A stretch of 64,000 nt of DNA from DATHTS01 sp041940425 (lineage in GTDB: Bacteria; Acidobacteriota; Blastocatellia; Pyrinomonadales; Pyrinomonadaceae). Of the stretch, positions 33,601 through 42,636 are shown one piece after another. Below the pieces are notes generated by a model, which was not told the origin of the DNA, made no database searches, and saw nothing but the letters and a program-made list of their open reading frames with translations. The position numbers and the translations under genes are program-made. Numbering within the stretch: position 1 is the first letter of the stretch; every line of letters starts with the position of its first letter. The DNA lies in assembly GCA_041940425.1 (NCBI GenBank), contig JBGTSF010000014.1:1-64000 (forward strand). The letters run 5' to 3'.

Positions 33601-34965
33601 ATGAATAGTTTTACTTCAAAAAAATCCTTATGGCTCAGTGTCGTTTTTGTTTTTCTGCTCGTTTCGAGCGGTTTTTCACAGCCCGCGCCGAAACCTTTTT
33701 TGCAGGATATAACGGTTGCCCAACCTGAACCGACGCCGCCGCTTGTTCAAAAAACCGGAAGTGCCAGTTCGACATCTGCGATTGATGTCGCTAGTGTCGG
33801 ACTCGACGCGATTAATGTTCCGGGCTACACGGGCATTTTGATCGAAACTCTCGACGGCAAGGTCATCAAGGAAAGCTATTCGAACTACGCTTTTAATCCA
33901 GCTTCAAACGTCAAAGTTGCTACGGCTTATGCCGTCTTAAAAACATTCGGTCCCGATTACCGCTTTCCGACCAGCGTCTGGACGGACGGGCAGATTGACC
34001 GGCATAACGGCGTTTTGATCGGCAATCTGTATGTTTCGGGACGCGATCCGGTTTTCAGCTACGAAAACGGCGTAACGATCGCCGACGCGCTCAACGCGAT
34101 GGGAATCAAGCAAGTTACGGGCGATCTGATCGTAACGGATAATTTCACGATGAATTTCAGCGGCTCGGTCGTCAGTTCGGCGAATATGCTTTTGGCTTCG
34201 ATGGATTCGGCGAAACGCAATACGGCGGCTGTTCGAGCTTGGCAAAATTATGTTACCAATGCGAAAAAGCTCGGCAAAGTGAGTATGAATCCGGGCGTTT
34301 CGTTCGGCGGCAGAACGTATGTTCAGCCGATCCCGACCAACGCGCGCCTTCTCTTTTCGCACGAATCGCCGAAGATGCGCGAGATCGTCAAAGTAATGAT
34401 GTGTTTCTCGAATAATTTCCTGTCCGAACGGCTCGGCGATATGCTCGGCGGCGCGTATGCCGTCGCGCGGGTCGTGCAGACGAACGCGCAGGTTCCGCCT
34501 CAGGAATTTGTTCTCGCCTCGTCGAGCGGTCTCGGGATCAACCGCGTTACGCCGCAGGCGCAGATGAAACTTCTCAGAACGTTTCGCAAGGAACTTGAAA
34601 AACACAAAATGACTTTTGCCGACGTGATGCCGGTTGCCGGAGTTGACGACGGAACGCTCGAAAACCGTTTTAATTCGTCGCTCAGCGTCGGAAGCGTCGT
34701 CGGAAAAACCGGAACTCTGGGCAGAACCGACGGCGGTGTCAGCACGCTTACCGGCGAGATTAATACGCGCAAAGGCAAACTGCTGTTCGTCATTTTCAAT
34801 CAACGCGGCAATGTTTCGCGTTTCCGCAGTTTCCAAAACAATTACGTTGCCATCGTCCAGAGCTATTTCGGCGGCGGCGTTCCGATGAAATACGACCAAA
34901 TAAATCTCGACGCACGAATGGCGGGAACGAGAATTTCTTATCCGCAGAAATACAACGAAGAATAA
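33601..34965 (+). CDS. dacB: D-alanyl-D-alanine carboxypeptidase, PBP4/S13 family
   Basis: Low-molecular-weight penicillin-binding protein that trims or cuts peptidoglycan cross-links. A signal peptide ends near GFSQPA. The active-site motifs are all present: SxxK as Ser102-Lys105 (NPASNVKVATA), SxN as Ser270-Asn272 (CFSNNFLSE) and KTG at 369-371 (VVGKTGTLG). It is 454 residues, near the size of E. coli PBP4 (477), but the insert domain between the first two motifs seems short. The following terminator separates it from murJ. Confidence 0.92.
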   Translation: MNSFTSKKSLWLSVVFVFLLVSSGFSQPAPKPFLQDITVAQPEPTPPLVQKTGSASSTSAIDVASVGLDAINVPGYTGILIETLDGKVIKESYSNYAFNPASNVKVATAYAVLKTFGPDYRFPTSVWTDGQIDRHNGVLIGNLYVSGRDPVFSYENGVTIADALNAMGIKQVTGDLIVTDNFTMNFSGSVVSSANMLLASMDSAKRNTAAVRAWQNYVTNAKKLGKVSMNPGVSFGGRTYVQPIPTNARLLFSHESPKMREIVKVMMCFSNNFLSERLGDMLGGAYAVARVVQTNAQVPPQEFVLASSSGLGINRVTPQAQMKLLRTFRKELEKHKMTFADVMPVAGVDDGTLENRFNSSLSVGSVVGKTGTLGRTDGGVSTLTGEINTRKGKLLFVIFNQRGNVSRFRSFQNNYVAIVQSYFGGGVPMKYDQINLDARMAGTRISYPQKYNEE

Positions 34966-34969
34966 GTAA

Positions 34970-34992
34970 AAATTAAAAATTAAAAATTAAAA
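34970..34992. repeat. TAAAAAT heptamer repeat
   Basis: Three to four direct TAAAAAT units between the dacB stop and its terminator. Confidence 0.8.
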
Positions 34993-35026
34993 AGGCAAAA
35001 GATAAATTTTATCTTTTGCCTTTTTT
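34991..35026 (+). terminator. Intrinsic terminator after dacB
   Basis: AAAGGCAAAAGATAAA (34991-35006) pairs with TTTATCTTTTGCCTTT (35008-35023), with a T-rich tail. Confidence 0.88.
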
Positions 35027-35089
35027 GTTTGCGCTTTGAAATTTGAAATCAAATGATGCAAACTTTTTTAGTTTGCATTTGCACCGAAA

Positions 35090-36841
35090 ATGAGCGACAT
35101 CAAAGAGACATTTCCGTCCGGCGAAGAACCCGAAGAAGTAGCCGATCCTTCGACGGTCGAATCCGCCGAAACCGAAAAATCGAAAACCGAACATAAAAGC
35201 GTCGCGCGTTCTGCCGGGATCGTTTCAATCGCGGTGATGTTTTCGCGCGTTTTCGGTCTGGCGCGCGAGATGGTTTTTTCGCGTCTGATCGGCGCGGGTT
35301 TTTTATATGACGCTTTTACGGTCGGCTTTCGCATCCCGAATCTCCTGCGCGACCTGTTTGCCGAAGGCGCTCTGTCGGCGGCATTTGTCAAGGTTTTTAC
35401 CGATTATCAGGTAAATAAAGGCGAGCGCGAAGCGTGGCGGCTGGCGAGTCTGGTTTTTAATCTTTTAGCAGTGATTTTAAGCGCGGTCTGTCTTCTCGGA
35501 ATCTTGCTCGCGCCGTATTATGTTCCTCTGATCGCGTGGGGTTTTCCGCCGGAAAAAGCCGCGCTCGCCGTAACTCTGACGCAGATCATGTTTCCGTTCA
35601 TCCTGCTCGTCGCGCTGGCGGCGGTGGCGATGGGAATCTTAAATACCAAAGGGCGTTTCGGCGTTCCGGCTTCGGCTTCGACCGCTTTTAACATCGTTTC
35701 GATCATTACCGGTCTCGCCCTGGCGTATTATCTGAGCGGCGGCGGATGGGACATTTCCAACGACAAAGATGCTATTCCCGCAATGCCCGCGCAGTGGGCG
35801 ATCATCGGAATGGCGATCGGCACTCTGATCGGCGGCGCGGCACAGCTTCTGATTCAAGTGCCGTCGCTGTTCAAGGTCGGTTTTCGTTTTCTGCCCGCGA
35901 TAAGTTTTTCGGACGAAGGCATCAAAAGAGTGATGCGTCTGATGGGACCGGCGATCATCGGAACGAGCGCGGTGCAGGTAAAAGTCCTTGTAGATACATT
36001 CGTCGTTTCCGGCATTGACGGCGGAAATTCGTGGCTGCCGTATTCGTTTCGGCTGATGCAGTTTCCCATCGGTCTGTTCGGAGTTGCGCTCGGAACGGCG
36101 GCGATACCGACGCTTTCGCGGCTGGCTTCGGAAAACAACCTGCAAAAATTTCGCTCGACGCTTTCCAACGCTTTGACTCTGGTATTTTTAATGACTATTC
36201 CGTCGGCTTGCGGATTAATTGTTTTAGGCGAACCGATCATTCGCCTGATCTACGAGGGCGGCAGATTCAGCGCGGTTGACACGGATATGACGGCGTGGGC
36301 TTTGGCGGGCTACTCGGTCGGACTGGCGGCGTATTCGGCGATCAAAATTCTTTCGCCGTCGTTTTACGCTTTGGATGACGCGAAAACGCCGATGTATGTC
36401 AGCCTCGCTTCGATCCTGGTTCACGCGCCCTCAAGCTACGGTCTGATGCTTCTGTTTTCGACCATCGGAGTTTCCGAAGCCCGACCGAACGGTTATGGTC
36501 ACGTCGGTGTCGCTCTGGCAACCTCGATCGTCGCGCTCGTCAATTTCGCCGCGCTGGGTTTTTTGATGCGCCGCAAAATAAAGCGTCTCGAAGGACGAAT
36601 GATCTTTTCGTCGCTTATTAAAATTCTGATCGCTTCCGCTTTGATGAGCGCGGTTTGTTATATGAGTTATTATTTTTTAACCAATATGCTCGGCGCGAAA
36701 ACTTTGATCGTCAAATTTATCGAGGCATTCGTACCGATCGCGCTCGGCGGAATTACATTTTTAATCGCGGCGAAAATTTTAGGAATCAAAGAATTCAACG
36801 AAGCGATCGGTGCGGTAACAAGGAAGCTTAAACGAAAATAA
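35090..36841 (+). CDS. murJ: Lipid II flippase MurJ
   Basis: Flips the peptidoglycan precursor lipid II across the inner membrane. 583 residues of the MOP superfamily with about 14 membrane helices. Early conserved segments are visible: AGIVSIAVMFSRVFGLAREMVFSRLIGAG, then FRIPNLLRDLFAEGALSAAFVKVFTDY. A charged N-terminal tail of about 40 residues, rich in Glu, precedes the first helix. It is the last rightward gene before a convergent pair. The upstream gene dacB is separated by a terminator but both serve the cell wall. Confidence 0.94.
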   Translation: MSDIKETFPSGEEPEEVADPSTVESAETEKSKTEHKSVARSAGIVSIAVMFSRVFGLAREMVFSRLIGAGFLYDAFTVGFRIPNLLRDLFAEGALSAAFVKVFTDYQVNKGEREAWRLASLVFNLLAVILSAVCLLGILLAPYYVPLIAWGFPPEKAALAVTLTQIMFPFILLVALAAVAMGILNTKGRFGVPASASTAFNIVSIITGLALAYYLSGGGWDISNDKDAIPAMPAQWAIIGMAIGTLIGGAAQLLIQVPSLFKVGFRFLPAISFSDEGIKRVMRLMGPAIIGTSAVQVKVLVDTFVVSGIDGGNSWLPYSFRLMQFPIGLFGVALGTAAIPTLSRLASENNLQKFRSTLSNALTLVFLMTIPSACGLIVLGEPIIRLIYEGGRFSAVDTDMTAWALAGYSVGLAAYSAIKILSPSFYALDDAKTPMYVSLASILVHAPSSYGLMLLFSTIGVSEARPNGYGHVGVALATSIVALVNFAALGFLMRRKIKRLEGRMIFSSLIKILIASALMSAVCYMSYYFLTNMLGAKTLIVKFIEAFVPIALGGITFLIAAKILGIKEFNEAIGAVTRKLKRK

Positions 36842-36845
36842 AAAA

Positions 36846-36970
36846 TGGAGCGCAAGCAGCCCTGCTTGCCAGCATTTGAAAAATGCTAAAAGACGTAATA
36901 AAAGTTCATCTTGAGCCTTTACTACGTCTTTTTAGTTTGCTAACACAAGCAGGGATGCTTACGCTCCCAT
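36846..36970. repeat. Nested inverted-repeat element between murJ and the nuclease gene
   Basis: Outer arms ATGGAGCGCAAGCAGCCCTGCTTG and its near reverse complement ending CTTACGCTCCCATTTT (about 36846-36870 and 36946-36970). An inner hairpin AAAAGACGTA...TACGTCTTTTT lies within. About 125 bp, without a gene, between convergent genes. It has the look of a small mobile or REP-like element and may end transcription from both sides. Confidence 0.72.
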
Positions 36971-36971
36971 T

Positions 36972-38357
36972 TTATTTCTTGTCAATCGAACCCGAATTCC
37001 ATTTCCTTTCGGCTTCGATCTCTTCTTGCGTGTATTTATCCAGTTCGATTTCCCAATCTTCGATCAGTTGATTGTCAACGACCGATTCGATGACGCTTTC
37101 GATCGAGTCGGGAACATTGGAAAAGAAATCGTATCCGGTCATCTGTTCGACGTAATCAACACTGACTCTAAACGAACGCCAATCAGTGCTGATGCCGTTT
37201 TGATTCGGCATCCAGAGGGCGATCAGCCGCGTCGAAGTCGTTACGCGCGAAACGTCGTTTGTGCCTTTCGGCAAAACCATCACGACTTTCCACGTTGTCG
37301 TCGGAATAGCGACCTTGCCGTTCGCCAGATAGCCGCTCGTGCCGTAGCCGCCGGAAATTATATAAAGCTCGTTGGTCGAACCGGCGGTCGTCCGGCAATA
37401 CGTTTCAAATGTCGCCCATGCGCGCTGGTTGTTGTCCGGTGCCTGCGGAACCATATTCGTCATCAAAAATGTCGAAGAATTGTCCGCAACGGTTTTTGTC
37501 CGGTCAGCTGACGGACACATATGCCCGCGGTCGTAGCCCGAACCGGAAAAATCCGTTGCCTGCACCTGATACCAGCCTGCCGGAAGCGTCGTGTCGGGAC
37601 GAAAATCGTCCTGCCGCGGAGTCGAGCCGAGCCACGAATCGTCCAGATGCCACGAAACCCAATTCGGTCTGCCGTTATCGCGGTGATACGACATCACATA
37701 CTGCGCTTTCTCCATCAGATAATTCGTCGGCTGATTAACGTCCGTCACGGCGTTCGACGGATTGCCCATCGTCAGATGAACGCTCGACGAAGGCGGCGGT
37801 GTCGGTGTCGGTGTCGGCGCTGCGCCGTAATCGGTGATCGAAATATTGTCGAAATTTATTCGATTCGTTCCGCCCGAAACCTTTCTGAGTTCAAAACGAA
37901 CGGCGGACGAAGAATTGACCGTAAAATTCGCGGTCGTCAAAGTAGTCGAACTCGTCGTAATGGTCGAGCCGACTTTTGTCCAGCTCGAACCGCTGTTCGT
38001 GGATTTCCACAATTCCCATGTACTATTTGCATCCGAGCCGTATTTGGCGTGCTGGACGCTGAATGTTCCCGCGCTTGTAACATTGAAATTCATCCGCACC
38101 TTTCCCGTGTTGCGGACACGCGCCGACCACGAACCTGTTTTTCTATCGCTCGACGAATTTCCCGTCAGTGCGTCGTCCAGATACCAGCTTCCCGTGCCGA
38201 GCGTTACGTTCGCGGCGGCATAAGCGGTCTTGCCGCCCGCTTCAAAGCCTTCGCTCAGAATCGTCGCCGCATTGGTCGCCGTCAGTAAAAAATTCGATGC
38301 CGTCCAGACGCATAAAAGCGTTAGTCCGGTTAAAACAGAAATGATTTTTCTTCTCAC
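36972..38357 (-). CDS. Secreted DNA/RNA non-specific endonuclease with an N-terminal beta domain
   Basis: 461 residues. A signal peptide (about 1-30) is followed by a beta-rich domain (about 35-190, GFEAGGKTAYAA...GSWYLDDALTGNSSSDRKTGSWS), then a PTPTPTPP linker. The C-terminal NUC1 (ββα-Me) nuclease has the catalytic DRGHMCPSADR near residue 275 with the metal Asn in QAPDNNQRAW. It cleaves DNA and RNA without sequence preference and is probably exported. The 5' region up to glgC (38358-38870) holds no gene. Confidence 0.92.
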   Translation of the reverse strand: MRRKIISVLTGLTLLCVWTASNFLLTATNAATILSEGFEAGGKTAYAAANVTLGTGSWYLDDALTGNSSSDRKTGSWSARVRNTGKVRMNFNVTSAGTFSVQHAKYGSDANSTWELWKSTNSGSSWTKVGSTITTSSTTLTTANFTVNSSSAVRFELRKVSGGTNRINFDNISITDYGAAPTPTPTPPPSSSVHLTMGNPSNAVTDVNQPTNYLMEKAQYVMSYHRDNGRPNWVSWHLDDSWLGSTPRQDDFRPDTTLPAGWYQVQATDFSGSGYDRGHMCPSADRTKTVADNSSTFLMTNMVPQAPDNNQRAWATFETYCRTTAGSTNELYIISGGYGTSGYLANGKVAIPTTTWKVVMVLPKGTNDVSRVTTSTRLIALWMPNQNGISTDWRSFRVSVDYVEQMTGYDFFSNVPDSIESVIESVVDNQLIEDWEIELDKYTQEEIEAERKWNSGSIDKK

Positions 38358-38870
38358 ATTTTCTCCTTCGTAAAAGTTTTGAAATTTAACTACAAAAATG
38401 CCGTTTCAGGTCGAACTTCAGCCTTTTTATAAAAAGTTTTTATGACATAAAACACGAAAATTGAAAAAGAAAACAGCAGGAGATTTAACAGGTCTGCAAT
38501 ACAGCCGGAAAACCTTTTTATTTTTACGGGGGTTTAAGATTCTTTTCTTAAACAGCTTTGGAAAGAATTACTAATTAAACTTGTAGCACGAAAATAATTT
38601 TTGGTAAAGAAAATTAAGGAAATTTGGATCGTAAAAATCAAATAGTGCGCTAAAAGTAATGCTCAAAAAAAATGACATTCGTAATAAGTGAAAAGTGATA
38701 GGTCATAAGTGAGAGGTTAAATATATTCTTGTCCATCACTTTTTACTTTTCACTTATCACTTATTGCGAAGTTCAATCGAGTTAAAAATTTCAACCGGCT
38801 TTACTTTTAATTCACTGCTAAAAATCAGTTTATTGAAAACAGTTTTTTCATCCCTGATCCTTCATCCTTT
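38358..38870. other. 513-bp gene-free region upstream of the nuclease gene
   Basis: No reading frame or recognised RNA is seen. It is AT-rich. It contains the inverted AAGTGAA/AAGTGAT repeat at 38686-38768 and, at about 38850-38868, a short CCCTGATCCTTCATCC piece of the GGATGAA family. The start of the leftward nuclease gene and the end of the leftward glgC border it. Confidence 0.7.
38686..38768. repeat. AAGTGAA/AAGTGAT inverted repeat
   Basis: Left arm ATAAGTGAAAAGTGATAGG and right arm of its reverse complement ending ACTTATCACTTATTGCG, about 40 bp apart. Confidence 0.8.
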
Positions 38871-40211
38871 CTAAATCACCGTGCCGTCGGGAATAACGGA
38901 ATTTTTCGGGATGATGACGATGCGGTCGCGAATATAATACGCTCCGTTTTCATCGTCTTTGTTTTCAATATTGTCTTTATTAATCAACCGCACATTACTG
39001 CCGATGCGGACGTTTTTATCAATGATCGCGCGGCGGATAATGGTGTTTTCGCCGATGCCGACGTGCGGAACGCGGCGTTCGAGATTGCTGCGGATGTCTT
39101 CGATGGCTTCGAAATAATCCGCGCCCATCAGAATCGAATCTTCGATCTTCGTGCCTTTGTCAATCCGGCTGCGCAGTCCGAGAATCGAATTTTTCGCCGT
39201 TACGCCGTTTAAGATACAGCCTTCGCTGACCATCGAATTGTCTATATCGCAATCGTGAACTTTCGACGGCGGCAGATAGCGCGAGCGCGTGTAGATCGGC
39301 GAATCGGCTTTGAAAAAATTAAATTTCGGAAGCGGCGCGGCAAGGTCTAAATTAGCTTCGTAAAAAGCGCGGATCGTTCCGATGTCTTCCCAGTAATCGT
39401 TAAAAAGATGCGCCTGCACATTCAGATTCCCGATCGCCCAAGGGATAATTTCGCGCCCGAAATCAACCCATTCTTCGTTTTCTCCGAGAAGCTCGACGAG
39501 CCGCCGGTAATTGAAAACATATATTCCCATCGAAGCCAAAAACGGTCGCCGGCGGCTTTCGTTTTCGGTCAAACCGAAGCGCGTCGTATCAACGCGCATC
39601 GCTTCGAGCGTATCGCCTTTCGGCTTTTCTTTGAATTCGACAATCTTGCCGTTTTCGTCCGCCTTTAAAATCCCGAATTCTTCCGCCTCGTCCGGTCGGC
39701 AGGGAATGACGGAAACGGTCAGATCGGCGTTCGTTTCAAAATGGCGTTTTAAAAACTGGCGGTAATCCATCCGATACAGGTGATCGCCCGAAAGTATCAA
39801 AACCGTGTCCATCCGCCAATCGCGGATGTGCGGCAGCATCTGGCGGACGGCATCCGCCGTGCCTTGAAACCACTGCGGCGAATCGGCGCGCTGTTCGGCG
39901 GCGAGAACCTCGACAAAGCCGGTCGAAAAGCTGGAAAAACGATAGGTGCGCGAAATATGCCGGTTGAGCGAAGCCGAATTAAACTGCGTCAGAATAAAAA
40001 TCTGCGTAACATTGGAATTGATGCAGTTCGAGATCGGCACGTCAACGAGCCGATACTTTCCGCCGAGCGGAACGGCGGGTTTCGCGCGTTCTCTGGTCAA
40101 AGGAAAAAGGCGCGTTCCCGCGCCTCCGCCAAGTATTACCGCCATCACGTTATCGTATTTTCCCGTCGCCATAAGTTCTTTCAGCATAGCCTTAAAAGAC
40201 ATTCGTTTCAA
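38871..40211 (-). CDS. glgC: Glucose-1-phosphate adenylyltransferase
   Basis: Makes ADP-glucose for glycogen. 446 residues. The nucleotide-binding start GGGAGTRLFPLTRERAKPAVP is diagnostic, and the substrate-site motif FxEKP appears as VEFKEKPKGD. A left-handed beta helix at the C-terminus follows (NIEN...YIRDRIVIIPKNSVIPDGTVI). The ATG at 40211 is taken, giving a 22-residue N-terminal lead; later ATGs (40202, 40187, 40172) are possible. No other glycogen gene is near. The divergent B12 riboswitch starts about 95 bp away. Confidence 0.95.
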   Translation of the reverse strand: MKRMSFKAMLKELMATGKYDNVMAVILGGGAGTRLFPLTRERAKPAVPLGGKYRLVDVPISNCINSNVTQIFILTQFNSASLNRHISRTYRFSSFSTGFVEVLAAEQRADSPQWFQGTADAVRQMLPHIRDWRMDTVLILSGDHLYRMDYRQFLKRHFETNADLTVSVIPCRPDEAEEFGILKADENGKIVEFKEKPKGDTLEAMRVDTTRFGLTENESRRRPFLASMGIYVFNYRRLVELLGENEEWVDFGREIIPWAIGNLNVQAHLFNDYWEDIGTIRAFYEANLDLAAPLPKFNFFKADSPIYTRSRYLPPSKVHDCDIDNSMVSEGCILNGVTAKNSILGLRSRIDKGTKIEDSILMGADYFEAIEDIRSNLERRVPHVGIGENTIIRRAIIDKNVRIGSNVRLINKDNIENKDDENGAYYIRDRIVIIPKNSVIPDGTVI

Positions 40212-40302
40212 GATTATGCAGGCAAAACCGCTTGATTTTTTGACAAAAAATCGAGCGCGTGATAAATTCCCTTTTCGCGTTAGTTCTTTTTACAAGACGA
40301 AA

Positions 40303-40485
40303 GTTTCAGGTGCTGTTTTGTTGAGAAAATCAACAAACGGAGAATAGGGAAGCGGGTGAAAATCCCGCACGGTCGCGCCGCTGTGAAACGATTTGGGATT
40401 GGTGATTTGGGATTGCGGATTGAAAAAAATCCGCAATCCGCAATCCGCAATCCGCAATCGAATAAGTCAGAAGACCTGCCCGAAA
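40303..40485 (+). promoter_or_regulatory. Cobalamin riboswitch, copy 1, with a heptamer-repeat stem
   Basis: Consensus parts are present: CAGGTGCTG at the 5' side, GGGAAGCGGGTGAAAATCCCGCACGG, GCGCCGCTGTGAAA, and AAGTCAGAAGACCTGCCC. Between the last two boxes, where the aptamer has a variable stem, lies a GGATTGC-type heptamer hairpin (about 40391-40459). It controls the btuFCD operon downstream in cis, probably by terminating transcription when adenosylcobalamin binds. Confidence 0.93.
40391..40459. repeat. GGATTGC heptamer hairpin within riboswitch 1
   Basis: Left arm GATTTGGGATTGCGGATTG and right arm with CCGCAAT units (about 40430-40459), able to pair into a long stem inside the riboswitch. 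Confidence 0.9.
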
Positions 40486-40543
40486 CATTTTCGCCGTCAA
40501 TGCTTCGCGTCAAAGCATTTGAACAGCCGATTATATTTAAAAT

Positions 40544-40598
40544 AAAAAGCCTGTTTTTTCCTGTTTTGAAGTTGAAGCAAGAAAAGGCAGGTTTTTTA
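40544..40598 (+). terminator. Riboswitch 1 terminator
   Basis: AAAAAGCCTGTTTTTTC (about 40544-40560) pairs, with wobbles, with GAAAAGGCAGGTTTTTT (about 40581-40597), ending in a T tract. This is a likely transcription expression platform of riboswitch 1. Confidence 0.75.
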
Positions 40599-40635
40599 TT
40601 TTGGCAAAATTAACAATCAGAAAATTAAATAAACG

Positions 40636-40704
40636 GAAGCCCGCGCGTAAGCAAGGGCGGAATATGCGGCGTATTCACTCCGCCCTTGCTTACGCGCGGG
40701 CTTC
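40636..40704. repeat. Perfect 26-bp inverted repeat GAAGCCCGCGCGTAAGC... at btuF
   Basis: Left arm 40636-40661 and right arm 40679-40704 are exact reverse complements with a 17-bp loop. The right arm encodes residues 6-14 of BtuF (HSALAYARA). The same family flanks the small gene at 50875 with TCAGC in place of TAAGC. Confidence 0.93.
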
Positions 40705-41575
40705 TGTTTTGATCCTCGCACTCGCGCTCGTTTTTATAAATTGCAAAAACGAAAATTCCGCAAATCAGTCAACGACTGTGCCGGTGCGCGAAGTAACGGA
40801 CGATCTCGGCAGAACCGTAAAATTGCCGCAAAAAATAGAACGCGCGGTTTCGCTTGCGCCTAACTTGACGGAAAATATTTTCGCCGTCGGCGCGGGCGAT
40901 CGTCTGGTCGGCGTAACGACATTCTGCAATTACCCGCCCGCCGCCGAAAAAATCCAGAAAGTTTCCGACACGCAAACGCCGAATATGGAAACGATTATCG
41001 CTTTAAAGCCGGATGTCGTTTTCGTTTCGACCGCTTCGCAGATGGAAAATTTCACGAAAGTTTTAGAACAGCAAAACATCGCCGTTTTCGTAACTGCGCC
41101 GAACAATCTCGAAGAAGTTTTTAAAAATTTAAATACCTTCGGCGAGCTTTTTGGAACTAGCGAAAAAGCGGAAAGTCTGGTCATCGAATTGAAACAAAGA
41201 GCCGCCAATATCGAAAAAGAAGTAACCGGGAAACCGCGCGTCAGAGTCTTTGTGCAGATTGATAAAGACTCGCTTTACACGGTCGGAAAAGATTCGTTTA
41301 TCACCGATCTGATCAAACGCGCGGGCGGCGAATCGGTTACAAAAACGCTCGAAACGGCGTATCCGAAAATCAGCAAAGAAACCGCGCTTGCCTTAAACCC
41401 GGACGTGATAATTTTGTCGGAAAGCCCGAACAATCTAGAGCCGAACGAAGTTTTTAAAAATTCGAATGCGGTCAAAAACGGGAAAGTTTTCAAAATAAAC
41501 GCCGATATAATTTCGCGCCCCAGCCCAAGACTGGTTGACGCTTTGGAACAAATTGCGAATTTTTTACATCTGTGA
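40664..41575 (+). CDS. btuF: Cobalamin ABC transporter substrate-binding protein
   Basis: Periplasmic or lipidated B12-binding protein that delivers cobalamin to BtuCD. 303 residues with the PeriBP fold: VTDDLGRTVKLPQKIERAVSLAPNLTE, then GVTTFCNYP, ALKPDVVF and VFKINADIISRPSPRLVDAL. I chose the ATG at 40664, inside the inverted repeat loop; MRRIHSALAYARASVLILALALVFINCKN is a signal peptide ending in a weak lipobox. The right arm of the repeat supplies the first half of this signal peptide. First gene of the btuFCD operon behind riboswitch 1. Confidence 0.93.
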   Translation: MRRIHSALAYARASVLILALALVFINCKNENSANQSTTVPVREVTDDLGRTVKLPQKIERAVSLAPNLTENIFAVGAGDRLVGVTTFCNYPPAAEKIQKVSDTQTPNMETIIALKPDVVFVSTASQMENFTKVLEQQNIAVFVTAPNNLEEVFKNLNTFGELFGTSEKAESLVIELKQRAANIEKEVTGKPRVRVFVQIDKDSLYTVGKDSFITDLIKRAGGESVTKTLETAYPKISKETALALNPDVIILSESPNNLEPNEVFKNSNAVKNGKVFKINADIISRPSPRLVDALEQIANFLHL

Positions 41576-42546
41576 AAAAAGTTCAAAGTTCAAAGTTCAA
41601 AGTTCAAAGTTTGCGTTTCGGCGGCGCGCTTCTTGTTTTGCTTTTTATCGTTTTGTTTTTAGCCGCCGTTTTCGGCAGTGAAAAACTGGAGTTCTTTGAA
41701 ATGACCGACGCACAGCGGGCGATTCTTTTCGACATCCGCCTGCCGCGCGTTTTGCTCGGCGCAACGGTCGGCGCGTCGCTGGCGATTGCGGGCGCGGCGT
41801 TGCAATCTCTTTTGAGAAATCCACTGGCAGAACCTTACTTGCTCGGCGTTTCAAACGGTGCGGCTCTCGGAACAATGCTCGCGTTTGTGTTCTTTTCGCA
41901 GATCGAGTTTGCGCGTCCCGTAATGGCTTTCGCGGGCGCGTCGCTGGCAACCTTCGCCGTTTACCAGATGGCGAAATCACGCGCCGGAATGAATGTCGAA
42001 AGACTCGTTTTGTCGGGCGTGATCGTTACGACTTTTCTTTCGTCAATCATCGTTTTGCTGACTTCCCTTTTGGACGCGGCAAAGCTCAGAAGTTTTACAT
42101 TCTGGCTGCTCGGCGACCTGTCGCAGGCAACGAAAGGCGGATTTTATTTAACCTTGATCGTTGTCATCATCGGCACAATTGTTTTGAGTTCGCAGGCGCG
42201 GGCATTGAATCTGATGATGATCGGCGAACGCGACGCGCTCGATTTCGGCGTGGAAATAAAAAGAGTTCGCCTGATAGTTTTCGCAACCGCTTCCGCGCTC
42301 GTCGGCATCAGTGTCGCGGCAAGCGGTTCGGTCGGCTATGTCGGTTTGATCGTGCCGCATCTGATTCGTCTGCTCGTAGGAAGCGACAATCGCCTCGTCG
42401 TTCCGTTTTCGGCAATTGCCGGAGCGATCTTTGTCGTTTCAGCCGACACGATTGCGCGGACGGCAATCGCGCCGCGCGAACTTCCGGTCGGCGCGATCAC
42501 GGCTCTGATCGGCGCGCCGATGTTTATTTATTTGCTTCGCAAATGA
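41572..42546 (+). CDS. btuC: Cobalamin ABC transporter permease (FecCD family)
   Basis: Inner-membrane permease, 324 residues with about ten helices; the GAALQSLLRNPLAEPYLLGVSNGAALG segment and GYVGLIVPHLIR are FecCD hallmarks. The start GTG overlaps the btuF stop (GTGA). Residues 4-16 (VQSSKFKVQSLRF) are encoded by a GTTCAAA heptamer repeat (41581-41612), so the cytoplasmic N-terminus before the first helix is repeat-derived. The gene ends in another repeat block. Confidence 0.94.
   Translation: MKKVQSSKFKVQSLRFGGALLVLLFIVLFLAAVFGSEKLEFFEMTDAQRAILFDIRLPRVLLGATVGASLAIAGAALQSLLRNPLAEPYLLGVSNGAALGTMLAFVFFSQIEFARPVMAFAGASLATFAVYQMAKSRAGMNVERLVLSGVIVTTFLSSIIVLLTSLLDAAKLRSFTFWLLGDLSQATKGGFYLTLIVVIIGTIVLSSQARALNLMMIGERDALDFGVEIKRVRLIVFATASALVGISVAASGSVGYVGLIVPHLIRLLVGSDNRLVVPFSAIAGAIFVVSADTIARTAIAPRELPVGAITALIGAPMFIYLLRK
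41581..41612. repeat. GTTCAAA heptamer repeat inside the 5' end of btuC
   Basis: Four and a half exact units just after the GTG start codon, in frame. Confidence 0.95.
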
Positions 42547-42634
42547 GTTCAAAGTTCAAGGTTCAAAGTTCAAAGTTACAATACTGCTCGAATTTCTAAT
42601 GAACCTTAAACCTTGAACTTTGAACCTTGAACCA
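42546..42634. repeat. GTTCAAA inverted heptamer repeat between btuC and btuD
   Basis: Left arm of GTTCAAA/GTTCAAG units (42548-42576), right arm of TTGAACC/TTGAACT units (42603-42632). The right arm ends 2-3 bp before the btuD ATG, so a hairpin could cover the ribosome site. Confidence 0.9.
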
Positions 42635-42636
42635 AG

